Source: an uncultured Tenacibaculum sp. | GTDB taxonomy: Bacteria; Bacteroidota; Bacteroidia; Flavobacteriales; Flavobacteriaceae | DNA: 64,000 bases | Direction of reading: 5' to 3' | NCBI GenBank assembly: GCA_947497895.1 | Contig: CANMIL010000002.1 | Coordinates: forward strand, 434,001 to 498,000 | Part shown: positions 24,201-31,999 of the stretch, in pieces | Position numbering within the stretch: position 1 is the stretch's first letter | How the letters are laid out: every line of letters begins with the position of its first letter | Notes under the pieces: generated by a model | What the model saw: only the letters and a program-made list of their open reading frames with translations | What the model was told of the DNA's origin: nothing | Databases searched by the model: none | Program-made: the position numbers and the translations under genes

Positions 24201-26727
24201 CACTGTGGCGAATGATGATGCATTCAATACGACTCCAGGAGTTACATTAACAGGAGGAAATGTATTAGCAAATGATTCAGATCCAGAAGGCGATACACAA
24301 ACAGTAAATACTACTCCAGTAGTAGACGCTAGCAATGGTACATTAACCTTGAACGCTGATGGTACGTTTACGTATGTTCCAAACGCTGGATTCACTGGAA
24401 CTGATAGTTTCACTTACCAAGTATGTGATAACGGTACACCTCAAGCTTGTGACGAGGCAACTGTAGTGTTAACAGTTGGAGGATTAGCAAATACAACAGT
24501 AGCAGTTAATGATATAAACAACACTTATGAAGATGTTGCAACTACTGGAAATGTATTAACGAACGATTATGATCCAGAAGGAGATGCACAAACAGTAAAT
24601 ACAACGCCAGTAAGTAATGTAAGTAATGGTACATTAACATTAAATGCTGATGGTAGTTATACATATACTCCAAATGCTGGATTTACAGGTGAAGATAGCT
24701 TTACTTATAGTGTATGTGATGATGGAAATCCGCAAGCATGTGATGAAGGACAAGTGTTTATTGAGGTATTAGATTCTGGTTCAGCAGCTAATGAAGCACC
24801 AATTGCAAACGCAGATACGGCTACTACTGAAGAAGGAACAACTTTAACAGGAAACGTAGTAAGTAATGACTTCGATCCAGATGGAGATCCATTGACAGTG
24901 AATACAACACCAGTAAGTGATGTAAGTAACGGTACGTTGACATTAAATGCTGATGGTACATTTACATATGTTCCAGATGCTGGATTTACAGGAACTGATA
25001 GCTTCACTTACCAAGTATGTGATAACGCAACACCAACACCAGCTTGTGATACAGCAGTAGTTGAGATTATGGTTGTTGAAGATAGTGGAAATACAACTGT
25101 AGCAAATGATGATGCATTTACAACAAGAACAGATGTTACATTAACAGGAGGAAATGTATTAACGAATGATTCAGATCCAGAAGGAGATACTCAAACAGTA
25201 AATACAACACCAGTAAGTAATGTAAGTAATGGTACGTTGACATTAAATGCTGATGGTACATTTACCTATGTTCCAAATGCAGGATTCACTGGAACTGATA
25301 GCTTCACTTACCAAGTATGTGATAACGGTACACCGCAAGCATGTGATGAAGGTACTGCAGTAATCACCGTTGGAGGATTAGCGAATTCAACAATAGCAGT
25401 TAATGATATCGCAAATACAAATGAAGGAACAACTTTAGCAGGAAATGTATTAACGAATGATTCAGATCCAGAAGGAGATACACAAACAGTAAATACAACG
25501 CCAGTAAGCAATGTAAGTAATGGTATTTTAACATTAAATGCTGATGGTAGCTATACATATACTCCGAATGCAGGATTCACAGGAGAAGATAGTTTCACTT
25601 ATCAAGTGTGTGATAACGGAACACCACAAGCATGTGATACAGCTGAAGTATTTATTGAAGTATTACCTGATGCAACATCGTCTAACAATGCTCCAATTGC
25701 AAACCCTGATACTGTAACTACAGAAGAAGGAACAATGGTAACTGGAAATGTTGCGAGTAATGACTTTGATCCAGATGGAGATACGTTGACAGTAAATACA
25801 ACACCAGTAAGTAATGTAAGTAATGGTACATTAACATTAAATGCTGATGGTACATTTACATATACTCCAGATGCAGGGTTTACAGGAACAGATAGTTTCA
25901 CTTATCAAATTTGTGATAACGGAACACCTCAAGCATGTGACACTGCAACGGTAGAAATCCAAGTTAATGAGGATTCAGGAAACATTACAGTAGCAAATGA
26001 TGATGCATTTGATACAGTAGCTGATACAGCAAATAATAACATCACTGGAAACGTATTGGCAAATGATTCAGATCCGGAAGGAGATACTCAAACAGTAAAT
26101 ACAACTCCAGTAAACAATGTAAGTAATGGTACATTAACCTTGAATGCTGATGGTACATTTAACTACCAGCCAAATGCAGGATTCACAGGTCAAGATAGCT
26201 TCACTTACCAAGTGTGTGATGATGGAACTCCACAAGCATGTGATACTGCTACAGTAATTATTCTTGTGAAGAAATTCATGGAGCCAGATTATACAGTTTC
26301 TGTAATTACTAGAGAAACTAACGTAGTTGGAGCAGAAGGAGACATTGACTTTGTAGTATTTGTAGGTGAAGGAAATGGATTTAACTCTAATGGTTTAGAT
26401 ACAGTAGAATTCAGAATTTCAGATAGTGCGAACTTCCAGTTCACATATGATAGTGCTTTAACAACATTAAATGGACAAACAGTATCTAACTCTGATTGGT
26501 CATATGAATTAGATAGAGGGCTTCATAAGTTCACTTATATTGGAAATGGAGGAATATTTAATGGAAACTCATTCTCAAGAATTGGAATCAAGGCGAAATT
26601 CGTTTCTCCTGAGAATTCAAGAGGTGAAAGACCATTAAAAGCGACAATCAGAGGTAATTCTGGAGGTCAGGTATTTAGAGGAAATGATAATGACTCGGAT
26701 ACTATAAGTTATAGTAATAACCAATAA
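21280..26727 (+). CDS. Giant secreted protein C: fifteen Ig-like domains in five triplets
   Basis: A 1815-residue secreted protein with a normal signal peptide, MRGKITFLIMFLCCVHLGYSQ. Residues about 22-180 form an N-terminal domain shared with D (SVNLTDALISPAPLPS here, SVSLQDGFITPAPLGT in D). Then follow fifteen Ig-like domains of about 100 residues (GNVLANDSDPEGDTQTVNTTP, NGTLTLNADGTFTYVPNAGF and SFTYQVCDNGTPQACD mark each one). They come in three types ordered a-b-c, five times over. Each domain ends with a close pair of cysteines that probably forms a disulfide. The family C-terminal module (about 1670-1815) closes it. The gene lies 128 nt after B. It probably forms a long stiff stalk of the kind seen in bacterial adhesins. 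The start ATG is followed by AGGGG, as in D. Confidence 0.82.
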   Translation: MRGKITFLIMFLCCVHLGYSQSVNLTDALISPAPLPSVQANGSGTAEFRLQETSGSPVSSPVFGSLPNVTITVDLGDFIDLPNGVASLSDITIADSFDGTDMSGLFTMTYDGASSILKFEQTNNDIPADANIKFTFPIKVVQNSSESEVSNGFNANIAALGSDTNAEGNAAFFTWTTNTTTAVNDINNTYEGVAVSGNVSTNDFDLEGDTQTVTVNPVTNVSNGTLTLSADGSYTYTPNAGFTGEDSFTYQVCDDVSPAACDEGTVFIEVLPNGSVANESPIANADTVLTEEGVTVTGNVASNDFDPDGDPLTVNTTPTTDVSNGTLTLNADGTFTYVPDAGFTGTDSFTYEVCDDASPTPLCDTATVEINVNPDTGNITVANDDAFTTTPDVTLTGGNVLANDSDPEGDTQTVNTTPVNNVSNGTLTLNADGTFTYVPNAGFTGTDSFTYQVCDNGTPQACDEATVSLTVGGVANTTIAENDINNTYADTAVSGNVLTNDYDLEGDTQTVNTTPTTNVSNGTLTLNADGSYTYTPNAGFTGEDSFTYQVCDNGNPQACDEGQVFIEVIPEGTAANENPIANADTVTTEEGSTVTGNVSSNDFDPDGDPLTVNTTPVTDVTNGTLTLNPDGTFTYVPDAGFTGTDSFTYEVCDDASPTPSCDTATVEIHVNEDTGNITVANDDAFNTTPGATLTGGNVLANDSDPEGDTQTVNTTPVVDASNGTLTLNADGTFTYVPNAGFTGTDSFTYQVCDNGTPQACDEATAVVTVGGLANTTIAVNDISNTYADTATTGNVLTNDYDLEGDAQTVNTTPTTNVSNGTLTLNADGSYTYTPNAGFTGQDSFTYQVCDNGNPQACDEGQVFIEVIPNGTVDNENPIANADTVTTEEGTTVTGNVAANDFDPDGDPLTVNTTPVTDVTNGTLTLNPDGTFTYVPDAGFTGTDSFTYEVCDDSTPPSCDTATVEIHVNEDSGNITVANDDAFNTTPGVTLTGGNVLANDSDPEGDTQTVNTTPVVDASNGTLTLNADGTFTYVPNAGFTGTDSFTYQVCDNGTPQACDEATVVLTVGGLANTTVAVNDINNTYEDVATTGNVLTNDYDPEGDAQTVNTTPVSNVSNGTLTLNADGSYTYTPNAGFTGEDSFTYSVCDDGNPQACDEGQVFIEVLDSGSAANEAPIANADTATTEEGTTLTGNVVSNDFDPDGDPLTVNTTPVSDVSNGTLTLNADGTFTYVPDAGFTGTDSFTYQVCDNATPTPACDTAVVEIMVVEDSGNTTVANDDAFTTRTDVTLTGGNVLTNDSDPEGDTQTVNTTPVSNVSNGTLTLNADGTFTYVPNAGFTGTDSFTYQVCDNGTPQACDEGTAVITVGGLANSTIAVNDIANTNEGTTLAGNVLTNDSDPEGDTQTVNTTPVSNVSNGILTLNADGSYTYTPNAGFTGEDSFTYQVCDNGTPQACDTAEVFIEVLPDATSSNNAPIANPDTVTTEEGTMVTGNVASNDFDPDGDTLTVNTTPVSNVSNGTLTLNADGTFTYTPDAGFTGTDSFTYQICDNGTPQACDTATVEIQVNEDSGNITVANDDAFDTVADTANNNITGNVLANDSDPEGDTQTVNTTPVNNVSNGTLTLNADGTFNYQPNAGFTGQDSFTYQVCDDGTPQACDTATVIILVKKFMEPDYTVSVITRETNVVGAEGDIDFVVFVGEGNGFNSNGLDTVEFRISDSANFQFTYDSALTTLNGQTVSNSDWSYELDRGLHKFTYIGNGGIFNGNSFSRIGIKAKFVSPENSRGERPLKATIRGNSGGQVFRGNDNDSDTISYSNNQ
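21823..26274 (+). repeat. Higher-order tandem repeat in gene C (period about 894 bp, five units)
   Basis: Starts of equivalent a-type domains (GCAGTTAATGAT or GCAGAGAATGAT) lie at 21823, 22717, 23611, 24502 and 25396, giving periods of 894, 894, 891 and 894 bp. Each unit codes for three Ig-like domains with distinct signatures: NDINNTYxD for a, IANADTVTTEEG for b and VANDDAF for c. A, B, E and F each contain one such triplet, so C arose by amplification of a unit that is single elsewhere in the family. Confidence 0.9.
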
Positions 26728-26743
26728 AATTCCCAAAACAACG

Positions 26744-26775
26744 CTGGTGCTAGTTTACAGCTAGCACCAGTATTA
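26744..26775 (+). terminator. Perfect hairpin between C and D
   Basis: CTGGTGCTAG (26744-26753) pairs with CTAGCACCAG (26761-26770) over 10 bp with a 7-nt loop; the following bases are TATTATT rather than a clean T-run. It may be a terminator, attenuator or processing site that lowers expression of D relative to C. Confidence 0.55.
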
Positions 26776-26862
26776 TTAAAAGATTGAGGGGGCAAAAAAA
26801 TCATTCTTTTAATAATGGAGTTTTATTAAAGCAAGGGGATAAAAAATAAACATAATGAATAT

Positions 26863-29800
26863 ATGAGGGGGATAGTTAAGTTATGCGCTTTTCTATTGTT
26901 AATGTGTTCACAGATTGGTTTTTCTCAATCTGTTAGTTTGCAGGATGGTTTTATTACACCTGCACCTTTAGGAACCGTTGAGAATTCAGGAGAAGGAGTA
27001 GCAAGTTTTAAAATTCAGGAAACCTCAGGGACAGATATCGATGCTTTCGTATTTGGAGGTCAGCCTAACGTTACAGTAACTATTGACATGGGGGATTATA
27101 TCGCGTTAAAAAACGATGATATTTCTCTAATAACTGGAACGTCTAATGATGTAGATGTGTTATCATTGTTTGATGTTACATATTCATCAAGTGAAAAAAT
27201 TCTAAAATTCACCCAGAAAGCAGATATTCCTGCTGATCTTTATGAGGAAATAAGTTTTCCAATTATAGTAACTCAAAACTCTACTCAAGGAGAAAGTAGA
27301 AATGGGTTTAATGGAAATATTTCTGCATTAGGAACAACAACAAATGCTTCAGGAAACACTAGCTTCTTTACTTATACATCTGGAGCTTCTTTAGATGTGA
27401 TTAAATCGGTAGTAAGTTTACCGTCTGATTTTTCTGTTGGAACAGTAATCAATTATGAAATTGAAGTTACTAATTCAGGAAATGAGGAGATTACTAATAT
27501 TGAAGTAGCTGATCTAGGAGCAACAATTACATCAGGAAACCCTATAGCGAGTTTATCTCCAGGGGAATCAGCAACTGTTACAGCGAGTTATACATTAACT
27601 CAAGCAGATATTGACAACGGTACTTATAGTAATACGGCCACAGTTACAGGAGATAGTCCTTTTGGAACAGATGATGTGGTGTCAACATCAGATGCTGGAA
27701 CCGATGAAAATGGAAATGAAATTACTGACCCATTAACTGTTGATGGTCCAGATGCGGATACAGATCCAACAAATGATTCAACTGATATTGATTTATCGAG
27801 TGGACAGAGTCCTAGTATGACCTTAATTAAAAGTGTTACTTCTAATGGTCCATACACAGCAGGTTCTATGTTAACTTATGAGTTGGTGGTAACAAATACA
27901 GGTACGGTTACTTTAAGTAATATTGAAGTGGCTGATCCAGGAGCAACAATTACTTCAGGAAATCTAATAGCTAGCTTAGCACCAGGAGAGTCGGCTACGG
28001 TAATGGCGAGTTATACCTTAACTCAAACAGATATTGATAGTGGTAGTTATAGTAACTCTGCGACGGCAACTGGTGATAGCACTACAGGAACTGATGATGT
28101 GACTGAAGAGTCTGATGCAGGAACTGACGAAAATGGAAATGAGATTACAGATCCGTTAACTGTTGATGGTCCAGATGCTGATACTGATCCAACAAATGAT
28201 AACACTGTTATCAACTTATCAGGTTCTATGACTTTAATTAAGAGTGTAACTTCAGCGGGACCTTATGATGTTGGTGATACGATAACTTATGAATTAGTAG
28301 TTAGCAATACAGGTTCTGTAACAATTACAAATATTGAAGTAACTGATCCAGGAGCAACAATTACATCTGGAAACCCTATTGCTAGTTTGGCAGCGGGAGA
28401 ATCAGCGACAGTAACAGCAAGTTATACCTTAACTCAATCTGATATTGATACTGGAAGCTATAGTAATACAGCTACGGCAACAGGTGATGTTTCAGGAGGA
28501 ACTGATAATGTAGGAGTAACATCTGATGCAGGAACTGATGAGAACGGAAATGAGATTACAGATCCGTTAACTGTTGATGGTCCAGATGCTGATACCGATC
28601 CAACAAACGATGCAACAAATCTTAATCTTACTGAGGATAATGATCCTAGTATGACCATGATAAAAAGTGTAACGTCTAATGGTCCTTATACTGCTGGTTC
28701 AACGTTAACTTACGAGTTAGTTGTTACCAATACTGGTGGTGTTACATTAACAAATATTGAGGTAACCGATTTAGGAGCAACAATTATATCTGGAAATCCA
28801 ATAGCAAGTTTAGCAGTTGGAGAGTCAGCTACGGTAACAGCAAGTTATACCTTAACTCAATTAGATATTGATAATGGAAGTTATAGTAACTCTGCAACAG
28901 CAACAGGTGATAGCCCGAGCGGGACAGATGATGTAACTGTAGAGTCTGATGCAGGAACTGATGAAAATGGAAATGAGATTACAGATCCGTTAACTGTTGA
29001 TGGTCCAGATGCTGATACCGATCCAACAAATGATGATACAGTAATTAACTTATCTGGATCAATGACTATGATCAAGAGTGTTACTTCGACTGGTCCATAT
29101 TCAGTTGGTGATACAATTACATACGAATTGGTAGTAACAAATACTGGAGCTACAACAATTACAAATATTGAGGTAACTGATACAGGAGCAACAATAACTT
29201 CAGGAAACCCAATAGCTAGTTTAGCGCCGGGAGCATCTGCTACAGTAATGGCAAGTTATACATTGACTCAATCAGATCTTGATAGTGGTAATTATACAAA
29301 TACGGCTACAGCTACTGGAGATGTTTCAGGAGGAACTGATAATGTTGGAGTAACATCTGATGCGGGAACCGATGAAAATGGAGATGAAATTACAGATCCA
29401 TTAACTGTTGATGGTCCAGATGCAGATACAGATCCAACGAACGATGCAACAGATATTGATTTGACAGAGGGGCAGACTTCAAGTATGACTCTTGTTAAGA
29501 GTGTAACTTCTAGTGGACCTTATGCGGCAGGATCAACAATTACCTACGAGTTAGTAGTAACCAATACAGGAACATTAACTTTAAGTAATATCGAAGTATC
29601 AGATCCAGGAGCAACAATTATTGCAGGAAACCCAATAGCTACTTTAGCGCCAGGAGATTCGGCAACTGTAACTGCAGCTTATACATTAACACAGTCTGAT
29701 CTTGATAACGGAAGTTATAGTAACTCAGCAACAGCGACAGGAGATAGTACTACTGGAACTGATGATGTAACTGTAGAATCTGATGCAGGAACTGATGAAA

Positions 29801-31026
29801 ATGGAGAAGAAATTTCTAATCCTTTAGATGTTGATGGTCCAGATGCAGATACTGATCCAACAAATGACGATACTGTATTGAACTTATCTGGTTCAATGAC
29901 ACTAATTAAGAGTGTAACTTCTACTGGTCCTTATGAGGCAGGAGATGTATTAACTTATGAATTAGTTGTGACAAATACAGGAACGGTAACATTAACAAAT
30001 ATTGAGGTAACTGATCCAGGAGCAACGATTACATCTGGTAATCCAATAGCTAGTTTAGCACCAGGAGAATCGGCTACTGTATTCGCTAGTTATACCTTAA
30101 CGGAATCGGATATTACTACGGGAAGCTATAGTAATACGGCTACCGCAACAGGTGATAGTCCAAGTGGAACAGACGATGTTACGGTAGGTTCAGATGCAGG
30201 AACAGATGAAGATGGTAATCCAATTTCGGATCCATTAAATGTTGATGGTCCAGATGCGGATACCGATCCTACAAATGATGCTACTGATATTAATTTGGAT
30301 AGTAGTCCAGGAAATAACTCAAGTATGACATTAATCAAAAGTGTGACTTCTATTGGTCCATATGATGTTGGTTCATTGATTACCTATGAGTTGGTTGTAA
30401 CCAATACAGGACAGACAATATTGTCTAATATTGAGGTAACTGATTTAGGAGCAACAATTACTTCTGGAAACCCAATAGCTAGTTTGGAACCAGGAGAGTC
30501 TGCTACGGTAACTGCTCAATATGCAGTAACACAGTTGAATCTTGATAATGGTAGTTATAGCAACATTGCAACAGCAACAGGAGATAGTCCAGACGGAACT
30601 GATGATGTAAGTGTGACTTCTGATGCTGGAACCGATGAGTTTGGAAATACAATAACAGATCCTTTAACGGTTGATGGCCCAGATATTGGTAATGACCCAA
30701 CAGATGATGCCACTTACCTAATTTTAAATACTTGTTTAGATATTTATAACGAGTTTAGTCCAAATGGCGACGGTGTTAATGAGTACTTTAAAATTGACTG
30801 TATCACAAATTACCCAGATAACACTGTTGAGATCTTTAACAGATGGGGTAACCTCGTATTTAGAGTTGAAGGATATAATAATAATACAATTTCATTCACA
30901 GGAAAATCCCAAGGTAGAGCAAATGTACAAGTTGAAGAGGAGTTGCCAACAGGAACATATTTTTATATGATCGATTTAGGTAACGGAAGTGATGTATTAA
31001 AAGGGTGGCTATATCTTAACCGATAG
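26863..31026 (+). CDS. Giant secreted protein D: eight DUF11-type repeats with T9SS type B sorting domain
   Basis: A 1387-residue secreted protein. Signal peptide MRGIVKLCAFLLLMCSQIGFSQ, then the N-terminal domain shared with C (about 22-175), then eight repeats of the DUF11/conserved-repeat type (MTLIKSVTSNGPY, LTYELVVTNTG, SATVTASYTLTQ), each followed by an Asp-rich linker (SDAGTDENGNEITDPL, DGPDADTDPTND). The C-terminal 95 residues are a gliding-motility-associated / T9SS type B sorting domain: NEFSPNGDGVNEYFKI, VEIFNRWGNLVF, LPTGTYFYMIDL and GWLYLNR. Type B substrates are known to need a PorP/SprF-like partner, and the next gene encodes one. So D should be exported by the type IX system and may be the partner or anchor for the other family members, although this last point is inference. 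Confidence 0.9.
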   Translation: MRGIVKLCAFLLLMCSQIGFSQSVSLQDGFITPAPLGTVENSGEGVASFKIQETSGTDIDAFVFGGQPNVTVTIDMGDYIALKNDDISLITGTSNDVDVLSLFDVTYSSSEKILKFTQKADIPADLYEEISFPIIVTQNSTQGESRNGFNGNISALGTTTNASGNTSFFTYTSGASLDVIKSVVSLPSDFSVGTVINYEIEVTNSGNEEITNIEVADLGATITSGNPIASLSPGESATVTASYTLTQADIDNGTYSNTATVTGDSPFGTDDVVSTSDAGTDENGNEITDPLTVDGPDADTDPTNDSTDIDLSSGQSPSMTLIKSVTSNGPYTAGSMLTYELVVTNTGTVTLSNIEVADPGATITSGNLIASLAPGESATVMASYTLTQTDIDSGSYSNSATATGDSTTGTDDVTEESDAGTDENGNEITDPLTVDGPDADTDPTNDNTVINLSGSMTLIKSVTSAGPYDVGDTITYELVVSNTGSVTITNIEVTDPGATITSGNPIASLAAGESATVTASYTLTQSDIDTGSYSNTATATGDVSGGTDNVGVTSDAGTDENGNEITDPLTVDGPDADTDPTNDATNLNLTEDNDPSMTMIKSVTSNGPYTAGSTLTYELVVTNTGGVTLTNIEVTDLGATIISGNPIASLAVGESATVTASYTLTQLDIDNGSYSNSATATGDSPSGTDDVTVESDAGTDENGNEITDPLTVDGPDADTDPTNDDTVINLSGSMTMIKSVTSTGPYSVGDTITYELVVTNTGATTITNIEVTDTGATITSGNPIASLAPGASATVMASYTLTQSDLDSGNYTNTATATGDVSGGTDNVGVTSDAGTDENGDEITDPLTVDGPDADTDPTNDATDIDLTEGQTSSMTLVKSVTSSGPYAAGSTITYELVVTNTGTLTLSNIEVSDPGATIIAGNPIATLAPGDSATVTAAYTLTQSDLDNGSYSNSATATGDSTTGTDDVTVESDAGTDENGEEISNPLDVDGPDADTDPTNDDTVLNLSGSMTLIKSVTSTGPYEAGDVLTYELVVTNTGTVTLTNIEVTDPGATITSGNPIASLAPGESATVFASYTLTESDITTGSYSNTATATGDSPSGTDDVTVGSDAGTDEDGNPISDPLNVDGPDADTDPTNDATDINLDSSPGNNSSMTLIKSVTSIGPYDVGSLITYELVVTNTGQTILSNIEVTDLGATITSGNPIASLEPGESATVTAQYAVTQLNLDNGSYSNIATATGDSPDGTDDVSVTSDAGTDEFGNTITDPLTVDGPDIGNDPTDDATYLILNTCLDIYNEFSPNGDGVNEYFKIDCITNYPDNTVEIFNRWGNLVFRVEGYNNNTISFTGKSQGRANVQVEEELPTGTYFYMIDLGNGSDVLKGWLYLNR
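27394..30720 (+). repeat. Dimeric higher-order repeat in gene D
   Basis: The repeat signature ATGACnnTnATnAAnAGTGT starts at 27817, 28228, 28651, 29062, 29485, 29896 and 30325, with a more diverged first unit from about 27394. The spacings are 411, 423, 411, 423, 411 and 429 bp, so long and short units alternate and the true repeating unit is a pair of 834 bp. The long units differ by extra residues in the linker (for example SSGQSPS). Confidence 0.88.
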
Positions 31027-31064
31027 TCTACCTAGGTATAAATTTTTTGAAATAGAGTGAAAAC

Positions 31065-31988
31065 ATGAAGAGAATAATAAGAATATATTTTTTTCTTACA
31101 GTAATAGGTCTTGTTGAGTTAACCGCTCAACAGGATCCTCATTACACCCAATATATGTTCAATACAATGAGTGTGAACCCGGCATATGCTGGTTCACGAG
31201 GCCATGCAGTGATTACTGCACTTGGTAGAGCTCAATGGGTAGGCTTTAACGGTGCTCCAGATACCCAAAATTTAAGTTTTGATACACCTCTTGGTTACTC
31301 AGGACTTGGGTTAGGGATAAATTTATTAAATGATAAAATAGGACCGTCAGATGAATTTTATTTCGATGCAAATGGTTCTTATAGCATAGAAACTGGACAT
31401 CAAGGAAACTTATCGTTCGGATTAAGGTTAGGTGGTAGACTTTTGAATATTGACTGGTCGAAAGGTCAGGTTGATGAAAATGAACCAATTTTTGCTAATA
31501 ATATCAGTGGTAGGTTTTTACCAACTATTGGAGCAGGAGTTTATTACCATGAGCCAAAATGGTATGTAGGTTTATCGGTACCTAATTTCTTAAAATCTGA
31601 ACATTACGATGGAAACCTTCAGTCGATTCAAACAACTGCAGTAGAAAGAATGCACTTCTATTTTATTGGAGGTTATGTATTTGATGTAACAGAGAGTATT
31701 AAATTAAAACCTGCAACTTTATTAAAAGCTGTGGCAGGAGCTCCTGTTTCTTTAGATATATCTGCGACAGTAATGTTTAATGAAAAATTTAGAACAGGTA
31801 TTGCATGGAGATGGGATGATTCCATCAGTGTATTATTAGGATTTCAAGTAAGTGATTCTTTCTTGATAGGGTATGCGTATGACCTTACAACAACAAATTA
31901 TAATGTAACAAACTCAGGAACGCATGAGGTAATGATACGTTATGATATATTCAAAGAGTTAAAGTATAGGTCACCAAGATTCTTCTAA
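31065..31988 (+). CDS. PorP/SprF family type IX secretion outer-membrane protein
   Basis: A 307-residue outer-membrane beta-barrel of the PorP/SprF family. After the signal peptide (MKRIIRIYFFLTVIGLVELTAQ) it opens with the family hallmark QQDPHYTQYMFNTMSVNPAYAGSRG, followed by alternating amphipathic strands (LGLGINLLNDKIGPSDEFYF, YYHEPKWYVGLSVPNFLK) and it ends in an aromatic residue (RSPRFF). In Flavobacterium johnsoniae, SprF is needed for secretion of the type B substrate SprB, and SprF-like proteins are usually encoded next to their substrate. Here the gene starts 38 nt after D, whose C-terminus is type B, so D is its most likely client. It is followed after 11 nt by the OmpA-like gene. 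Confidence 0.93.
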   Translation: MKRIIRIYFFLTVIGLVELTAQQDPHYTQYMFNTMSVNPAYAGSRGHAVITALGRAQWVGFNGAPDTQNLSFDTPLGYSGLGLGINLLNDKIGPSDEFYFDANGSYSIETGHQGNLSFGLRLGGRLLNIDWSKGQVDENEPIFANNISGRFLPTIGAGVYYHEPKWYVGLSVPNFLKSEHYDGNLQSIQTTAVERMHFYFIGGYVFDVTESIKLKPATLLKAVAGAPVSLDISATVMFNEKFRTGIAWRWDDSISVLLGFQVSDSFLIGYAYDLTTTNYNVTNSGTHEVMIRYDIFKELKYRSPRFF

Positions 31989-31999
31989 TTAAACTAGTC

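Noticed and set aside
22026..25901. Several minus-strand open frames (60-200 codons) inside gene C, all with similar translations
   Set aside because: They are antisense shadows of the Ig-like repeats: their similarity follows from the repeated coding sequence, and none has a plausible start or signal.
21823..26274. CRISPR-like regular repetition
   Set aside because: The repeat units are about 300 and 894 bp long, protein-coding and diverged; no short direct repeats with unique spacers and no cas genes were found in the window.
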